Shown here: positions 21,207 to 32,327 of the stretch, in pieces
Layout: each line of letters begins with the position of its first letter
Numbering within the stretch: the first letter of the stretch is position 1
NCBI GenBank assembly: GCA_021029095.1
Contig: JAJOHG010000002.1
Coordinates: 620,001-684,000 of the forward strand
Source of the DNA: Phellopilus nigrolimitatus
Lineage: Eukaryota > Basidiomycota > Agaricomycetes > Hymenochaetales > Hymenochaetaceae
Reading direction: 5' to 3'
DNA length: 64,000 nt
Notes under the pieces: model-generated
Databases searched by the model: none
Told to the model about the DNA's origin: nothing
Seen by the model: only the letters and a program-made list of their open reading frames with translations
Made by a program: the position numbers and the translations under genes

Positions 21207-21890
21207 GGTTTTCTCTCCGTTGTCTAGCGGGAGTCGTGCGAGTCGGGCATATCTATCACTTTTGCTCAGCATTCTGAAGCTCAGCCTTGTCATCACCCGC
21301 ATTTTACGCTCGAAAATTATTGACATGGCTAAAGTGGAGCCATACGTCGCTGAGAATGTTTGGAAGGACCTTTGTGAAGAAGACGCAATTCCTTATCGTG
21401 ACGGGCGCTCGCCATGTCACGGTCTCTGTCAACAAGCTTTTGCTTGACATGGACGAAGCATGCATGGCATTTAAATGAGGAAGAATAACAAAGGGATACG
21501 ATACTCTGGACGGCACTTGTACAAGCAATATTTTGATTGCCAAGGCACAACTGAATGAGATGGAGACGAAAAGATGACGCAGGAATAAAGCACAAACACG
21601 CTTGTATGAGGTCGTCAGACGGTCAACAGGGAAAGTGTTTTCTTCAGGAGGCACAGGGAAATGTTAAAGGGAAGCTTCTCGACACATAACTCGAGTAAAA
21701 AATCACCCATGATTTCATTATCACCCTCATCACCTTTTCGCGTTTCTCCTGCCGATTCTCGCTTTCAGGCTCCGCTAGGTTTAACGCTCGCGCATCCAGA
21801 GACGCGTTCTGAGTGGGCACTGGAGGTCCTCTAAGAGTGTCTGCATCATCCACAGAGTCCTTTACTAGCACAGAGTTGCAGTAATCGTTT
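21207..21890. other. Intergenic stretch after DBP7
   Basis: No supported gene. Short open frames on both strands lack family resemblance. The right end runs into the remnants of an HNH-type gene on the minus strand. Confidence 0.5.
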
Positions 21891-21892
21891 TT

Positions 21893-22860
21893 TGCACTTT
21901 GACGATCACGGCAACAGCTTCATCGACGCCCCAGTCTTGCAACGCGGTACAACCATAAGAAAAGTCCATCAAGACTGGCGGAGGGAAAGTGCTGAAGGCG
22001 CTTGGCAAATGTACATCTTGATTGTGGGCTGCTAGAGAGAAAAATGCTTCCTTAGTATAGCTGGAGAAGTATCGAAAAGTGCAACGTCATGCAAGTTGTC
22101 TAGGAGAGGGCAGAACATCCTCGATTATCACTGCAAACTTGGGTGTCTATTTGGGATGCTCTTGAATAGTGGTAAATGCAATCGGAAATGGAAACGATTC
22201 ACCATGATATACGAAAACATATCATTGCTCCGCGGTTCACGTAGGTTGTTCAACATAAAAATTCCGTTTCGTGGACCACATGATACCGTCCACTGGAGTC
22301 TGGAAGCGGTGGGACGGCGGATGTATGTACTGCACAGAAACCCCGGTAAGGTAGTAGTCATGTAGGCTCACTTCATCGCCCTTTGAATGGGGAACAATGT
22401 GGCATGTTTGGCATCCCACTACGGGATCCAGGCCAGAAACAACACGGCTCCTAACTCGAATATTGGATCTGAATGCGTAATTTCGGTTTGAAGCAAAGCT
22501 GACGTTCTGCGTTCGAGACCAGTGAGATCGATAGGAGACAGTCCTACAGGTGTGCATAGTATATGAACCACCTGATCCTTCAAGGAGAATTCCAGTCCAG
22601 ACTCCACTTATAGTCAACATCAGGCTTATAAAAATAGCAGATTGCTTACACGACATCTGTACTATAATCGACTGTATTGCCGTCTGGAGCGACTGAAAGG
22701 TCCTCCTCTCGCTCGCAGATGATGCATTTGAGAGAACGCAGGCATTTTATAGGTGGACACCGTGAATTTTCGGCACTCGGTGAGGGCCATGGACACAACA
22801 GGATGTCCCAAGTTTCAGGAAAATGCTCGATCGGAGCTTCCGTCAGCATATACCAAGATT
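21893..22860 (-). pseudogene. Degraded HNH-endonuclease-like gene
   Basis: Pieces of the fungal HNH-nuclease-like family can be read on the minus strand in shifting frames: VVSGLDPVVGCQTCHIVPHS followed by KGDE (the Cys and His of the HNH centre, about 22390-22450), GPRNGIFMLNNL (about 22245-22280, like the family's D-PRNG-L motif), TPKFAVIIEDVLPSPRQ (about 22090-22140) and a C-terminal block AAHNQDVHLPSAFSTFPPP with MDFSYGCTALQDWG (about 21930-22030). In-frame stops (around 22145 and 22087) and one-base shifts separate them. The family assignment rests on motif memory, not alignment. The function is unknown even for intact members. Confidence 0.5.
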
Positions 22861-23122
22861 AAAAATGGGAGAGCACAAGTAAGTCTCTTGATGGGTAGAA
22901 AATTTATGACAACTAGAGTGACGAGTCAGGTGAACATCATGGCGCTGACGACAATCCATATCGCGACGCGCTTGAGGCTCGTGACCAACACGTGAACTCT
23001 CCCATCGGACACGAGCATCCTACAAATTGCGTCGAAGAAAATCTCCGGATATTGTATACTTTACGTCGGGGCGACCCATCAAAATTGGGAAAAACGGGAA
23101 AATTTATAAGGTATCTAGTATC

Positions 23123-24800
23123 TCATGGCAACTCAGTCCGTCCCTTTTCCTGCGCTTCCGAGTCAAAAACCAGCACACCCTCCATCTCCATCTCCTCGCC
23201 CCCGTCCAGCCCGCCTCCAAGCCTCTCGCCGCTCGCCCGCAGCATCACATCCCGCACATCGGGCGCGTGCTCCGCGCGCTCGCCGGCGCGGCGCACACAC
23301 TCCCACTCGACGCGGAAGAAGACCCACACCCAGCGGCGCACGAGCTCCGCGAGCTCGAGCCAGAAGAACACGAGCGCGCCGCTCGTGTGCGCGTGCAGGT
23401 GCGCGGAGAGCTTGAGCGACCACGTGAGCCGCAGCACGAGGTTCGCGAAGACCGCGAGCGGGTACGCGGGGAGCGGGAAGAGCAGCGTCGGGCGCAGGCC
23501 CCAGGGGTAGGCCCGCTGGCCCCCGGCGGAGTTGGGGGAGAAGTCGGCGTCGGCGTGTCCGTTGCCGGTGCCGTTTTGGAGGGGGATCGATGAATGGCGG
23601 GCGTGCATGGATGAGCCGTCCGTAGAGGAGCTGTGTCCGTGGAGAGTGGGAAGGAGAAGAGGACGCGGGATAGTTTGCCGGGACACTTTTGGCTTTGACT
23701 GTAGGAACTCGAGTCCCCAATCGTTCGTCACATCCCACCAGTAAGAATACAATGAGTTCACAACAACTGAGAGTAACCTGTGCAGGAAGTTTTAGGCAAC
23801 CGGGAGAGTAACAGAAAATAGTTTGACGGACCATAGGCGAAACAACGGGTGCTCCCCATGCCATGCGTTTTCCTCTGCACTCGCGCCTTTCTGAGCGATC
23901 AGATCTGATGTGACAATCCGTTGCGCAGCGGACAGGAATATGACAGGAAACGAAGATGCGTATTTAAGAGCGTTATACAGCGGTCGCTTTGTCGTGGTTG
24001 TTGGCAGCATGTACTCGATTATGCATTGCCGGAACCGTACAAGGTATGGAATACTGCACATTAAGGTGTCATTAAGCATATGTTATACAAAGGCAAATCA
24101 ATCGTCCAGACTCACCTCATAAGAAAAGGGACTACCAGCCTTGCCCATCCATCTTGTGACGGGAAAATCAAGAGACTTCCACCTGGCATAATCATGCAGA
24201 GTGACAACCACACGTCTCCGATGACTTTGGCAAAGGACGTAAATATATCGGCGAGCACTACATCGGAGAAGTGTATGGACATGTTCGTGGGGCCCGCGAG
24301 ACATCGCCGAATGGCACTGAGGGGTTATGTCTCAGAACAGTATAAAATATTCGAAGCCCACGACAACTTACAGAAGGAACTGGTCGCGCAAGCGCTTTTC
24401 CAGAATGTTGAACGGGGAGATAACAATCATCAGCAGAGCCAACGCCGTCACCGCAGGCAGAAACTTGTACACGTCAATGAGCGCCGGGTCGCCGCGCGTG
24501 CAGAGGCGGAAAACGGCCCAGCCGAAGAAGCTGCACGCCGCTGTACGCCGCAAGCAGGCGGTACACCGCGCGGGCGAGGACGAGCGCGTCGGGCGGTGCG
24601 GCGGAGAGGCGGAGAGGCGCGCGAGCGTGCGCATCGTGTGCGCGGAGGTCGAGCGCAGCGGCGACGTCGACGCCGAGGCGGTGGAGGCCGTGCAGGTTGG
24701 TCGCCCAGCAGAGGATGCCGGCGCCGCCGAGGAAGAGCGCGCGGAAGGGGAGCGGGAAGGACGCGGAGAAGGGCGCCTCGATGGGGGTGCTGTCGTCCAT
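23123..24800 (-). CDS. ERD1: ERD1/EXS-domain membrane protein, frame break in exon 1
   Basis: A multi-spanning EXS-domain protein; yeast ERD1 acts in the Golgi/ER on retention of lumenal proteins and glycosylation, linked to phosphate recycling. Four exons. Exon 1 starts MDDSTPIEAPF at 24800 with FPLPFRALFLGGAGILCWATN, then continues in another frame as CSFFGWAVFRLCTRG and DVYKFLPAVTALALLMIVIS. Later exons give FSDVVLADIFTSFAKVIGDV, the EXS signature RFRQCIIEYM with RPLYNALKYASSFPVIFLS, and NSLYSYWWDVTNDWGLEFL. A one-base (or two-base) shift at about 24535-24550 separates the first parts; no normal intron explains it. It could be an assembly indel or a recent loss. Divergent from the threonine aspartase gene. 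Confidence 0.85.
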
Positions 24801-24991
24801 GGCGCTGCTCAGGGGGAGGCGGAGCGCAGCCGAGGCATGAGAGGCGAGGGCGAGGGACAGCGCGGGCGCAAGAAAAGAGACTCGCAGCCGGCGTGCGCAG
24901 TTTCGAAGAAGTAGAGCCTTCCACGTGTTCTTTGATCGACGCAGCCACATCCCCGAACGCTAATCTCAACCCTGCCTTCTACCACACTTGC

Positions 24992-27057
24992 ATGTGCACA
25001 GACAATTCACCCTGGCTCGTCGCCGTGCACGGTGGTGCAGGCTACCATAGTACTAATCCGGCTTCAGAGAAAGCTGTAAAGCACGCCTTACGAGCGTACG
25101 GGGTCTTTTTTCGCGATTGATTATTTCGAACTGAACACGTGCAATTCAGCGCATGTATAGCTGCTTTCCACTCTTTGAAGGGCAGCAACGCGGGGGCAGT
25201 AGACGCTGTCGAGCACACGATATGCTCTCTAGAGAATGCAGAGTGCCTGAACGCAGGTCTGTCTATTTTATGATATCCCTGTCTTCATATAATTCACGTA
25301 GGAGTACTTAGGAAAAGGCTCTAACTTGACTTTCGACGGTGAAGTCGAGTGTGACGCATCTATCATGGACGGAGAGGCTCAACACTTCGGGAGTGTCGGT
25401 GCAGTACAGGGTAGGTTGCTGAAATAAATGTGCAATTACTTGCTTTTGAGTGATCTGGCCTGGTCTTACATAGGAGTCAAAAATCCCATCGCCGTTGCAC
25501 GCGCGGTCATGGATAACTCGAAAAGGCCGCAGCCACTAGGACGTATCCCCCCTCTGTCAGTCCAATTTCCAATTTTAAAAGTCTGTTCTGATTGTTTTGG
25601 CTTTACGTGTCCCCGCCGTGTCTGCTACAAGGACCCTTGTAGGGCGCGGCGCGCATTCGATCGCGCTAACGTCCGGGTTGGAGACCGCAGACCCCAACGC
25701 TCTGATCACAGACGCCGCAAGGCGCGCGTGGCGCGCGTGGAGAGTGCGTCTAGCTGAGGAAGGACCAGCCGATTCTCATATTCCTCCGATGGACGAACGC
25801 GGCCCGGAAGAAGCAGCCGAATGCTTAGATGCCGAAGAAGAGCGTGCGATGCTCGAGGACACCGTCGGCGCGGTCGCGTGCGACGCGGCCGGCGGGATGG
25901 CCGCTGGCGTGTCGAGGTGGGTGCTCGGGCGTATCCCAGGCGATGTGTTCGCGGCGCGTTCTTTACAGGCGTGATTTCTTGCTTTCCTTGCAGCGGCGGC
26001 CTGCTCCTCAAGCACGCGGGACGCGTCGGCGAGGTGAGCGGGACATTCACCTTTTTCCCCCTGAAGCTACGATTTTTTCTGCGCTTATATCGTATATCGC
26101 TAACACCTCCTCGTCTCGATCCTAAAAGGCAGCCATCTTCGGCGCCGGCGCGTGGGCGGACGCGCCCCCTGGCGCGCCATACGGCGTAGCAGTCAGTGTC
26201 TCAGGTGCCTAACCACTTCATCATTTTATTCTCCTCTCCGGGCACATTTCTCACTGTTCTCGGCTTTCGTGTATAGGCACAGGCGAGGACATCGTCCGCG
26301 CCTCCCTCGCGCGCGCGCTCGCCGACACGCTCCGCCGGGCCCGGGCTGCGCCCTCCGGGGACGCGCACGACGCCATCAGCGGGGCGCTTGAGGAGTTCTG
26401 CGGTATGCCGATTCTTTCCTATATGTGACTCGCCCGAGTTGCTTAACACTTTCTACGTCTAACGCGGCCGGGTGGCGCAGAGGCGTGCGCGGCGCGCGGC
26501 CAGGAGGAGCCGAGCGCGGGCGTGCTCGTCGTCACGAAGGAGCTGGTCGACTCCGATGATGAACAGGAAGAGGAAGAAGAAGACAGCGAAGGCGGGGCCG
26601 TGCTCCCCATTCCTTCCTCGCAGACTGACGGTACACACATCACCACGGCGTCCCTGCTACATACCCCATCTGACGAGTCCCCCCTTCTCAAAAAAAAAAA
26701 AAAAAAAACACCAGACACATGCACGCCGCCGGGCGATCAAGGGCCCCCACCGACGCGGCCCATCAGCCTCCGCAGAAGAGACACGCCCGAGAAGCGGGCG
26801 AGCCGCGTGCGCCTCCGCCTGTGGTGCGCGTTCACGACGCCCAGCATGGCGCTCGCGTACGCGTCCTCCGCGGACCCGGTGGGGGCGAAGCCGCGGGTGC
26901 GTGCGTTCTTTCAGATCTCTTTCGAACTAAGGCCGACTTATCGATTGTTTTGCATGCGACCCTCTGTCCTTTGTAGGCGCTCATTCTTCGTCAACCGGAT
27001 GGGCGCAGGACGGCGGGCCGCGTCTGCATCACGGCGCTGCCTTTCTCGAGAAGTTGA
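24992..27057 (+). CDS. Threonine aspartase (taspase 1 family)
   Basis: An N-terminal-nucleophile hydrolase of the asparaginase type; taspase 1 cleaves itself and a few nuclear factors after Asp, exposing a catalytic Thr. About ten exons. Seen: VAVHGGAGYHS, NAGKGSNLTFDGEVECDASIMDG, FGSVGAVQGVKNPIAVARAV, GRIPPL-TLVGRGAHSIA, an acidic loop, the self-cleavage site LEDTVGAVACD with nucleophile Thr, GGLLLKHAGRVGEAAIFGAG and a C-terminal strand region ending RVCITALPFSRS. The match to taspase 1 (loop length, CDASIMDG, KHAGRVG) is better than to plain asparaginases. An Asp/Glu-rich insertion (DSDDEQEEEEEDSEG) is unusual. The splice sites around 26620-26790 are the least certain; a poly-A run lies in that intron. 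Confidence 0.88.
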
Positions 27058-27280
27058 CAGTCCAGATACGCTTGCGCAAAAAATCTCAAATATTGGATTG
27101 TCTCCGCTCTGTCGAGCGTATGTACTTCTACTACTTTTAGAATCCACCAGAGCAGGAAAAGAAAAGAAAAGAAAAGAGAAAGTAAGTCTATGCATCGCGA
27201 ATTACGATAGGTAAGCTGGTGAGGAAGGAGGCATACTTAGTCATAGGTATAGTACTCGCGCCTGCCGTGCCCGCCCTGCC

Positions 27281-28100
27281 CTACGCATGCGCCTTGAGGC
27301 GCTCGACGCGCTCCCGCCAGCCGCCATCGAGGCGGTCAAGGTGGCCCTGGACGGTGCGGACGGCGCGCTTGCGCTCAGCGCGCGCATCAGGCCCACTCGC
27401 CATCGAGCGCGAGCACGTCGAGCCCCAGGAGCGCCTGCAAGAGCTCCTCGCCGAGGCGGCGGTACTCCATCTCGATGTCCGGGAGCGCGCGCGACGGCGG
27501 CGGGTCTGCTGTCTCTTCTCTTTGTGTTTGTGCGGGCGGGGCGTGCGCGGGGGACGGTGCGGGCGCGGAGGAGGTGGGGGACGGGGAGGGCGGGGCGGGG
27601 CCGATCAGCCCGAGGAAGAGGTTGAGCTCGGGGACGAGGCGCGCCTGCACGTCGGAGAGGTGCTCGTGGATGACGGCGATGGTGCCCTCTTCCGTTGTCG
27701 GCTTTTTAGACCGGACGGCGGTGGTGTGGGACAAGGGCGCGGGCGCACCGCCTGCGCCGCCAATGATGGTGATGGTGCTCCCTGCGCGAATGCCGTAGTC
27801 GGAGACTGTAGAATGATGGATTTGATCTGTAAATATAGAAGAAAAAAGGGGGAGGGGAGGGAGGCGGATACGTACTGGGCGCGTTGTCGTCTTTCATGAC
27901 TGCACCGGAGTGGATGAGCTTGAAGGAGGTCGGGGGGAGGGCGGTGTGCTCTGCGATGGTCGCGCGGAGGGACCTGAGCTTTGCATCGCGGGCGGGGAGG
28001 GGGACGTGCAGCCTGGCGCGTTTCCGGTCAGAGACGTAAATCGCTATATGAACGGAGATAAGACGCACTTTTCACGGCCCCACTTTACGGTGATAGACAT
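27281..28100 (-). CDS. Ubiquitin-like/BAG-domain Hsp70 co-chaperone
   Basis: BAG proteins bind the ATPase domain of Hsp70 and speed nucleotide release. From ATG 28100: a ubiquitin-like domain (SITVKWGREK, intron, LHVPLPARDAKLRSLRATI, FKLIHSGAVMKDDNAP, intron, ISDYGIREGSTITIIGGAG), a Pro/Ala-rich linker, and a BAG domain (IHEHLSDVQARLVPELNLFL ... YRRLGEELLQALLGLDVLAL). The last helix (DARAERKRAVRTVQGHLDRL) is in another frame: after DGEWA a stop follows, and removing one base in the ggcc run near 27390-27396 restores the frame to the stop at 27281. An upstream ATG near 28285 is out of frame. Divergent from PBS2. Confidence 0.82.
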
Positions 28101-28449
28101 GGATGTGAAGCGGCGGACGAGGAGACGTGTTGCTTGGAGGAGAACGACGGCGAGGACTGAGCTCGATTGTCAGCGACAAAATAGAAAGAAAGAAAGAAGA
28201 AAGAGGAGGAAGTGGAAGTACCTGCAGCGCCGGCAGCATGGACTGGGTTGCGGTGGTCGAGATGGAAAGTCAAGTCAGGGAGCATGCCAGTGGCCAGTTG
28301 TAGTGGCTAGCGTGGCTCGGACAGAGACTAGAGACGAAAGAGGGCACAGCCTGGATCACGTGACGTGGGCTGTATGAAGTCATCAACCCTCGCAGCTCGC
28401 TTGTGCTCGACAACTCGACAGTCCACACCCACCACTCGATTCCAATAAC
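28101..28449. promoter_or_regulatory. Divergent promoter region, BAG gene / PBS2
   Basis: 349 bases separate the two start codons and hold both 5' leaders. A tcacgtgacgtg element (about 28355-28367) combines an E-box-like CACGTG with a TGACGTG core that resembles a CRE/ATF site. A spliced 5' leader is possible on the BAG side. No TATA box was seen. Confidence 0.4.
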
Positions 28450-30335
28450 ATGGACGACCAGTCTGACCCTTCCATGTCCCGCTCCCGCTCAGACCCCACA
28501 TCCTCCCACCCTTCTCTCCTCCCCTCTCTCAATGGCGCACAACCCCTCCCCCCGCCCCCTCGCGGCGTCGCCTCCCTCGCTCGCGGCGCTCCCGCAGCGA
28601 CACGCATCCCGCCGTCCCTCCAGGCAAAGATGGCCGCAGTGCGTACCCCTCCCCCTCATGCCCCATTCTCCCCCCAGCGATCCGTCTTATCTGATCCCCA
28701 ATCCGCCTCTAGATGGCCAACCGCGCCAGCAACCAGCAGGCCCCTTCTCCCTCCGGCACCCACCCGGCCCAGCACCCGGGCCTCCTCCGCACCTTCCAGT
28801 CCTCTCCCGCCCCTACCGGCCAGCAGGGCGGCCCGGCCCTCGGCAGAGCCGGCCTCGCCGCCAAGCGCAACCGCCCCAATTTTAACATCCGCGACATTAT
28901 CGGCCCTGAGGGCCCTGGCGGCGGCGGAGGTGCGAGCGGCGCCGGCCTCGGCGCAGGCGTGCCCCAAGAAGACGTGCCCATGCGCAGGGCCCCTCCAATG
29001 TCCGGAAGCCCTTTCTCCAACTTCGACAAGATCGTGTATGTCCTTTGTCTCTTCTTTTCACCTTGCCGTGTATCATCCCAGCTTACTGAGCCGTTATCGA
29101 CTCGAAAAGTGACATTAATGGGGCTCTTAATTTCGACAACAAGGCCGTCTTGCATGCAGACGGTGTGAATTTCTCCAACGGTTCGTCCTTCGCCATCAAC
29201 ATGACCCAGATGGAACTCCTCGAAGAGCTCGGTCGTGGCAACTACGGCACAGTCAAAAAGGTTCTTCACAAGCCAACCAGAGTCCTCATGGCCATGAAGG
29301 TATTTTTACCTCGCTCCATCGCCAATCGTTGTCTTTTTTTAATGCGTTAGATTTTACTGACGATATCGTAGGAAATTCGTCTCGAGCTCGATGACGCCAA
29401 GCTCAGCGCGATCCTGATGGAACTCGACATTCTCCACCGCGCCGTCTCGAGCGAGATCGTCGAGTTTTACGGTGCTTTCTTCATCGAATCTTGTGTCTAT
29501 TACTGCATGGAGTTCATGGACGCCGGCTCGCTCGATACACTCCAGGGCGCGGGCGTCCCAGAGGATGTCCTTGCTCGCATCACTCATCGCATGGTTCGCG
29601 GGCTCAAGTTCCTCAAGATGATATGCAGATTATCCACCGCGGTGAGTTTTCATCGTGAACTCTTATGAAAAACTTTTCCATGTACTAAACTGTGTTATCC
29701 AACAGATGTAAAACCGACCAATGTCTTGGTGAACAAAAAGGGTGATATCAAGCTCTGCGATTTTGGTGTCTCCGGTCAGCTCGAGAAGTCGCTCGCGAAA
29801 ACCAATATCGGATGCCAGTCGTACATGGCACCCGAACGCATCAAGGGCGAGTCTCAAAACAAGTTGGGCACGTATACCGTCTCGTCGGATGTATGGTCAC
29901 TCGGCCTATCCGTCATCGAAATCTCGCTCGGTCGCTATCCGTATCCACCGGAAACGTATCAGAACGTGTTCGCACAGCTCACGGCAATCGTACATGGTCC
30001 GCCGCCCGAACTGCCAGAGGGCTACTCCGACACGGCGCAGGACTTTGTGCAGCGGTGCTTGATAAAGGAGCCTGAAAGAAGGGCAACGTATGCGGAGTTG
30101 CTGGTAAGCCGCTGTCTTCCTTTCTCGGTTGCTTGATTGTGTCAATGTCGAATCGTCCGCTGACGACGTTCGTGATCGTATCTAGGAACACCCATTTCTG
30201 CTGCACGACATGACGCAAAATGTGGACATGGTTGGATGGGTGCTCCGCGCGTTCGCATACCGGGAAGCGCAGCATACATCTCCGGCATCGTCGGCGTCAT
30301 CGTCTTCATCAGGCTCGTCCGCGCCTGAGTCGTAA
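28450..30335 (+). CDS. PBS2: MAP kinase kinase of the HOG pathway (PBS2 type)
   Basis: Relays osmotic and stress signals to the HOG1 MAP kinase in the cytoplasm. The N-terminal ~150 residues are Pro/Ser/Gly-rich scaffold sequence (RPNFNIRDIIGPEG). The kinase domain has the Gly loop (LGRGNYGTVKKV), Lys in MAMKEIRLELD, the catalytic loop IHRDVKPTNVLVN, DFG (LCDFGVSGQL), and the activation segment TNIGCQSYMAPERIKG, which is characteristic of PBS2. The C-tail is Ser-rich. Five introns. A single base is missing around 29615-29618 (LKFLK, then DDMQIIHR needs one more base), directly before the catalytic loop; the rest is intact, so sequence error is likely. Confidence 0.92.
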
Positions 30336-32327
30336 GCGTGTGCGCGTGCAGCCCTAAACCGGAATCCGGAATACGACGCGGTGGAAGGGTGGCGGAAGAC
30401 AAGACGGTGATGACGCAGACTGGCAGCCGGAGAGAAAGGCAATAATGGAATTCCGATCTGCAACGGGCGCTTTGTCGGACGACTCGGCGCGAACACCGGA
30501 CTGCGTCTGACACCGGTCACCAGATGCCCATACACAACACACTCGAATGAGCCCATCACCCGAGCCACCCGCGCACCGCCGATCGGACTCGGACTCACGC
30601 ACCACGCATACGCTGTACATATGCCTCCGCAAGCCGGGGCTGCCGCTTGCCCACGCTTTTTCTTGCGCACACTAATACCCACCCCGATACCCTGTACTCC
30701 CCGGCGCTACCGCACCCTTGCAACCACTACAACGCTACACCCGAAGTTATAGTTATATCGTCATCTTACCCCCCGCCTGTGCCATATCCACCTGTAGCCC
30801 GAGGGCGCGCTGCCTGCCAGCTTATAGAATACCCCCACTTCCGCCGGCAGACGGAAACGCCACGGACGGAGCGCCCGCGCGCGGGCCGGGTCTGGTGTCC
30901 GCATATACACGCACGGCTTACATCCAGACTCTGGCCAGCAGACGGGCCGGGACGACGACGACGCGCTGCGCTGCGCCGGGCGGGCCCCTGCACAGCCGCC
31001 GCACCTCAAGTCGCGTCGCCCCTCGTCCAGCGCGCTCAACCACCATCAATGTCTAGTTGTCCATATATATAAATACGCTTGTAGATGTACGTCCTTTCCT
31101 GTATGACCGTGTCTGGCGGCCGCTCCGTCCGCGCGCCGGCGCTGTGCGCTGCGCGCGGGAGATATACAAGGCGCGGCCCGGGGCTCTGGCTGAAGAGCAA
31201 TAACAATAATTGGTATATTAGCTGCTGCTGCCTTGTATGTCGTTCTCGATCTGAGTGACGGTGTCGTGATTGGTGTGCGTAGGATTGTAGGATCGCCGGG
31301 ACGCGAGGTCCGGGCACGTTCGCGTCGCGATTGGCGGCTTTGAGATTCGGCGTGAGGCCTCCGTTATTCAGGTTGATCGCCGTCGCGTCTAAATTTTTGA
31401 GGACGTGCTCTTCGCTCGTTCCCCTCGCGTGGGTCTAAATAAGCTTAAAATTTTTTGAAGAGAGCTACGACATCCCTCCGTGCTACGGCGATAGTCTACA
31501 TTCCATTCGCGGGGCCCCGGACCGTCGTCCTCAGGATCCCCGCGATTACAAAATACATATCCTGTTTCATACATACATGCATAGCAGGCGGGCTCCCGCC
31601 CCAGATCTCGCCCGGCGTTTCTGCAGCCGCGTCGGCTGCTCCTCGTGTTTGCTAGCTCCTGCGCGATTTTAAACTTTGTTCGAGTTTCCGGAGCCCGGGG
31701 TGCGCAGCGGGCGACCGCTGCGCCCAAACGGAGCTGAGGTATACATGCGGCGCAGCCTGCCCGTCTCCGTCTCTAATAAATGATATCAGCAAAGCGTGTA
31801 GACACCGGTGGGTGGGACAGACAGTGCCCCGGCCAGCCCGGATTTTTAAAATTAAAGTTTCCCTGCATAGACCGCCGTCGAGGTCGAACACTAAGAGGTC
31901 AGCTTCTGACTCGGTCAGTTGATTTCCGTGTTCGCTGAAAGCCACGAAAGAGATGGATAAGCAAACCGTCGAATTTGTTATGATCGGAAGACCCTGGGGG
32001 CCGTTGTATGCATGAATTGGACCGACTGAAATTGCTCTTTGAGATGCCCTGACTAGAGATACGGGACAGCGGCGATTTCGAATATAACATATAAAATGCT
32101 GCAACTGAGTATGCATATGCAATGCACAAAAACTGCACGGAGACTGGCGGGGCGCATGGCAGAAATAACGAGTCGGACGGAAAAGAAAGCAATGTGAAAT
32201 TGGCAGAATTCGATTTTGCTATGAGTGAAGGGGTAGAGAAATCTGGATGAAGCGGAGAAAGACGACTATTTTGTACAAGTTCAGCTAATACCCGTACAAG
32301 GAGGATAGATAATAGTTAGACTTACCG
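30336..32327. other. 2-kb intergenic stretch, no gene recognised
   Basis: It holds overlapping open frames of at most ~165 codons on both strands, with Arg/Ser-rich low-complexity products and no motifs. It includes the 3' regions of the convergent PBS2 and F-box genes. Nothing else could be supported. Confidence 0.5.

Noticed and set aside
26690..26710. Poly-A run of about 19 bases
   Set aside because: It lies inside an intron of the threonine aspartase gene; no retroposed sequence or target duplication was seen beside it.
27155..27182. aaaag tandem repeat
   Set aside because: A simple microsatellite in the 3' region of the threonine aspartase gene, with nothing else attached.
28085..28285. 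Upstream ATG ORF (MLPDLTFHLDH) as the start of the BAG protein
   Set aside because: After its intron the frame does not join the ubiquitin-like domain; the ATG at 28100 does.
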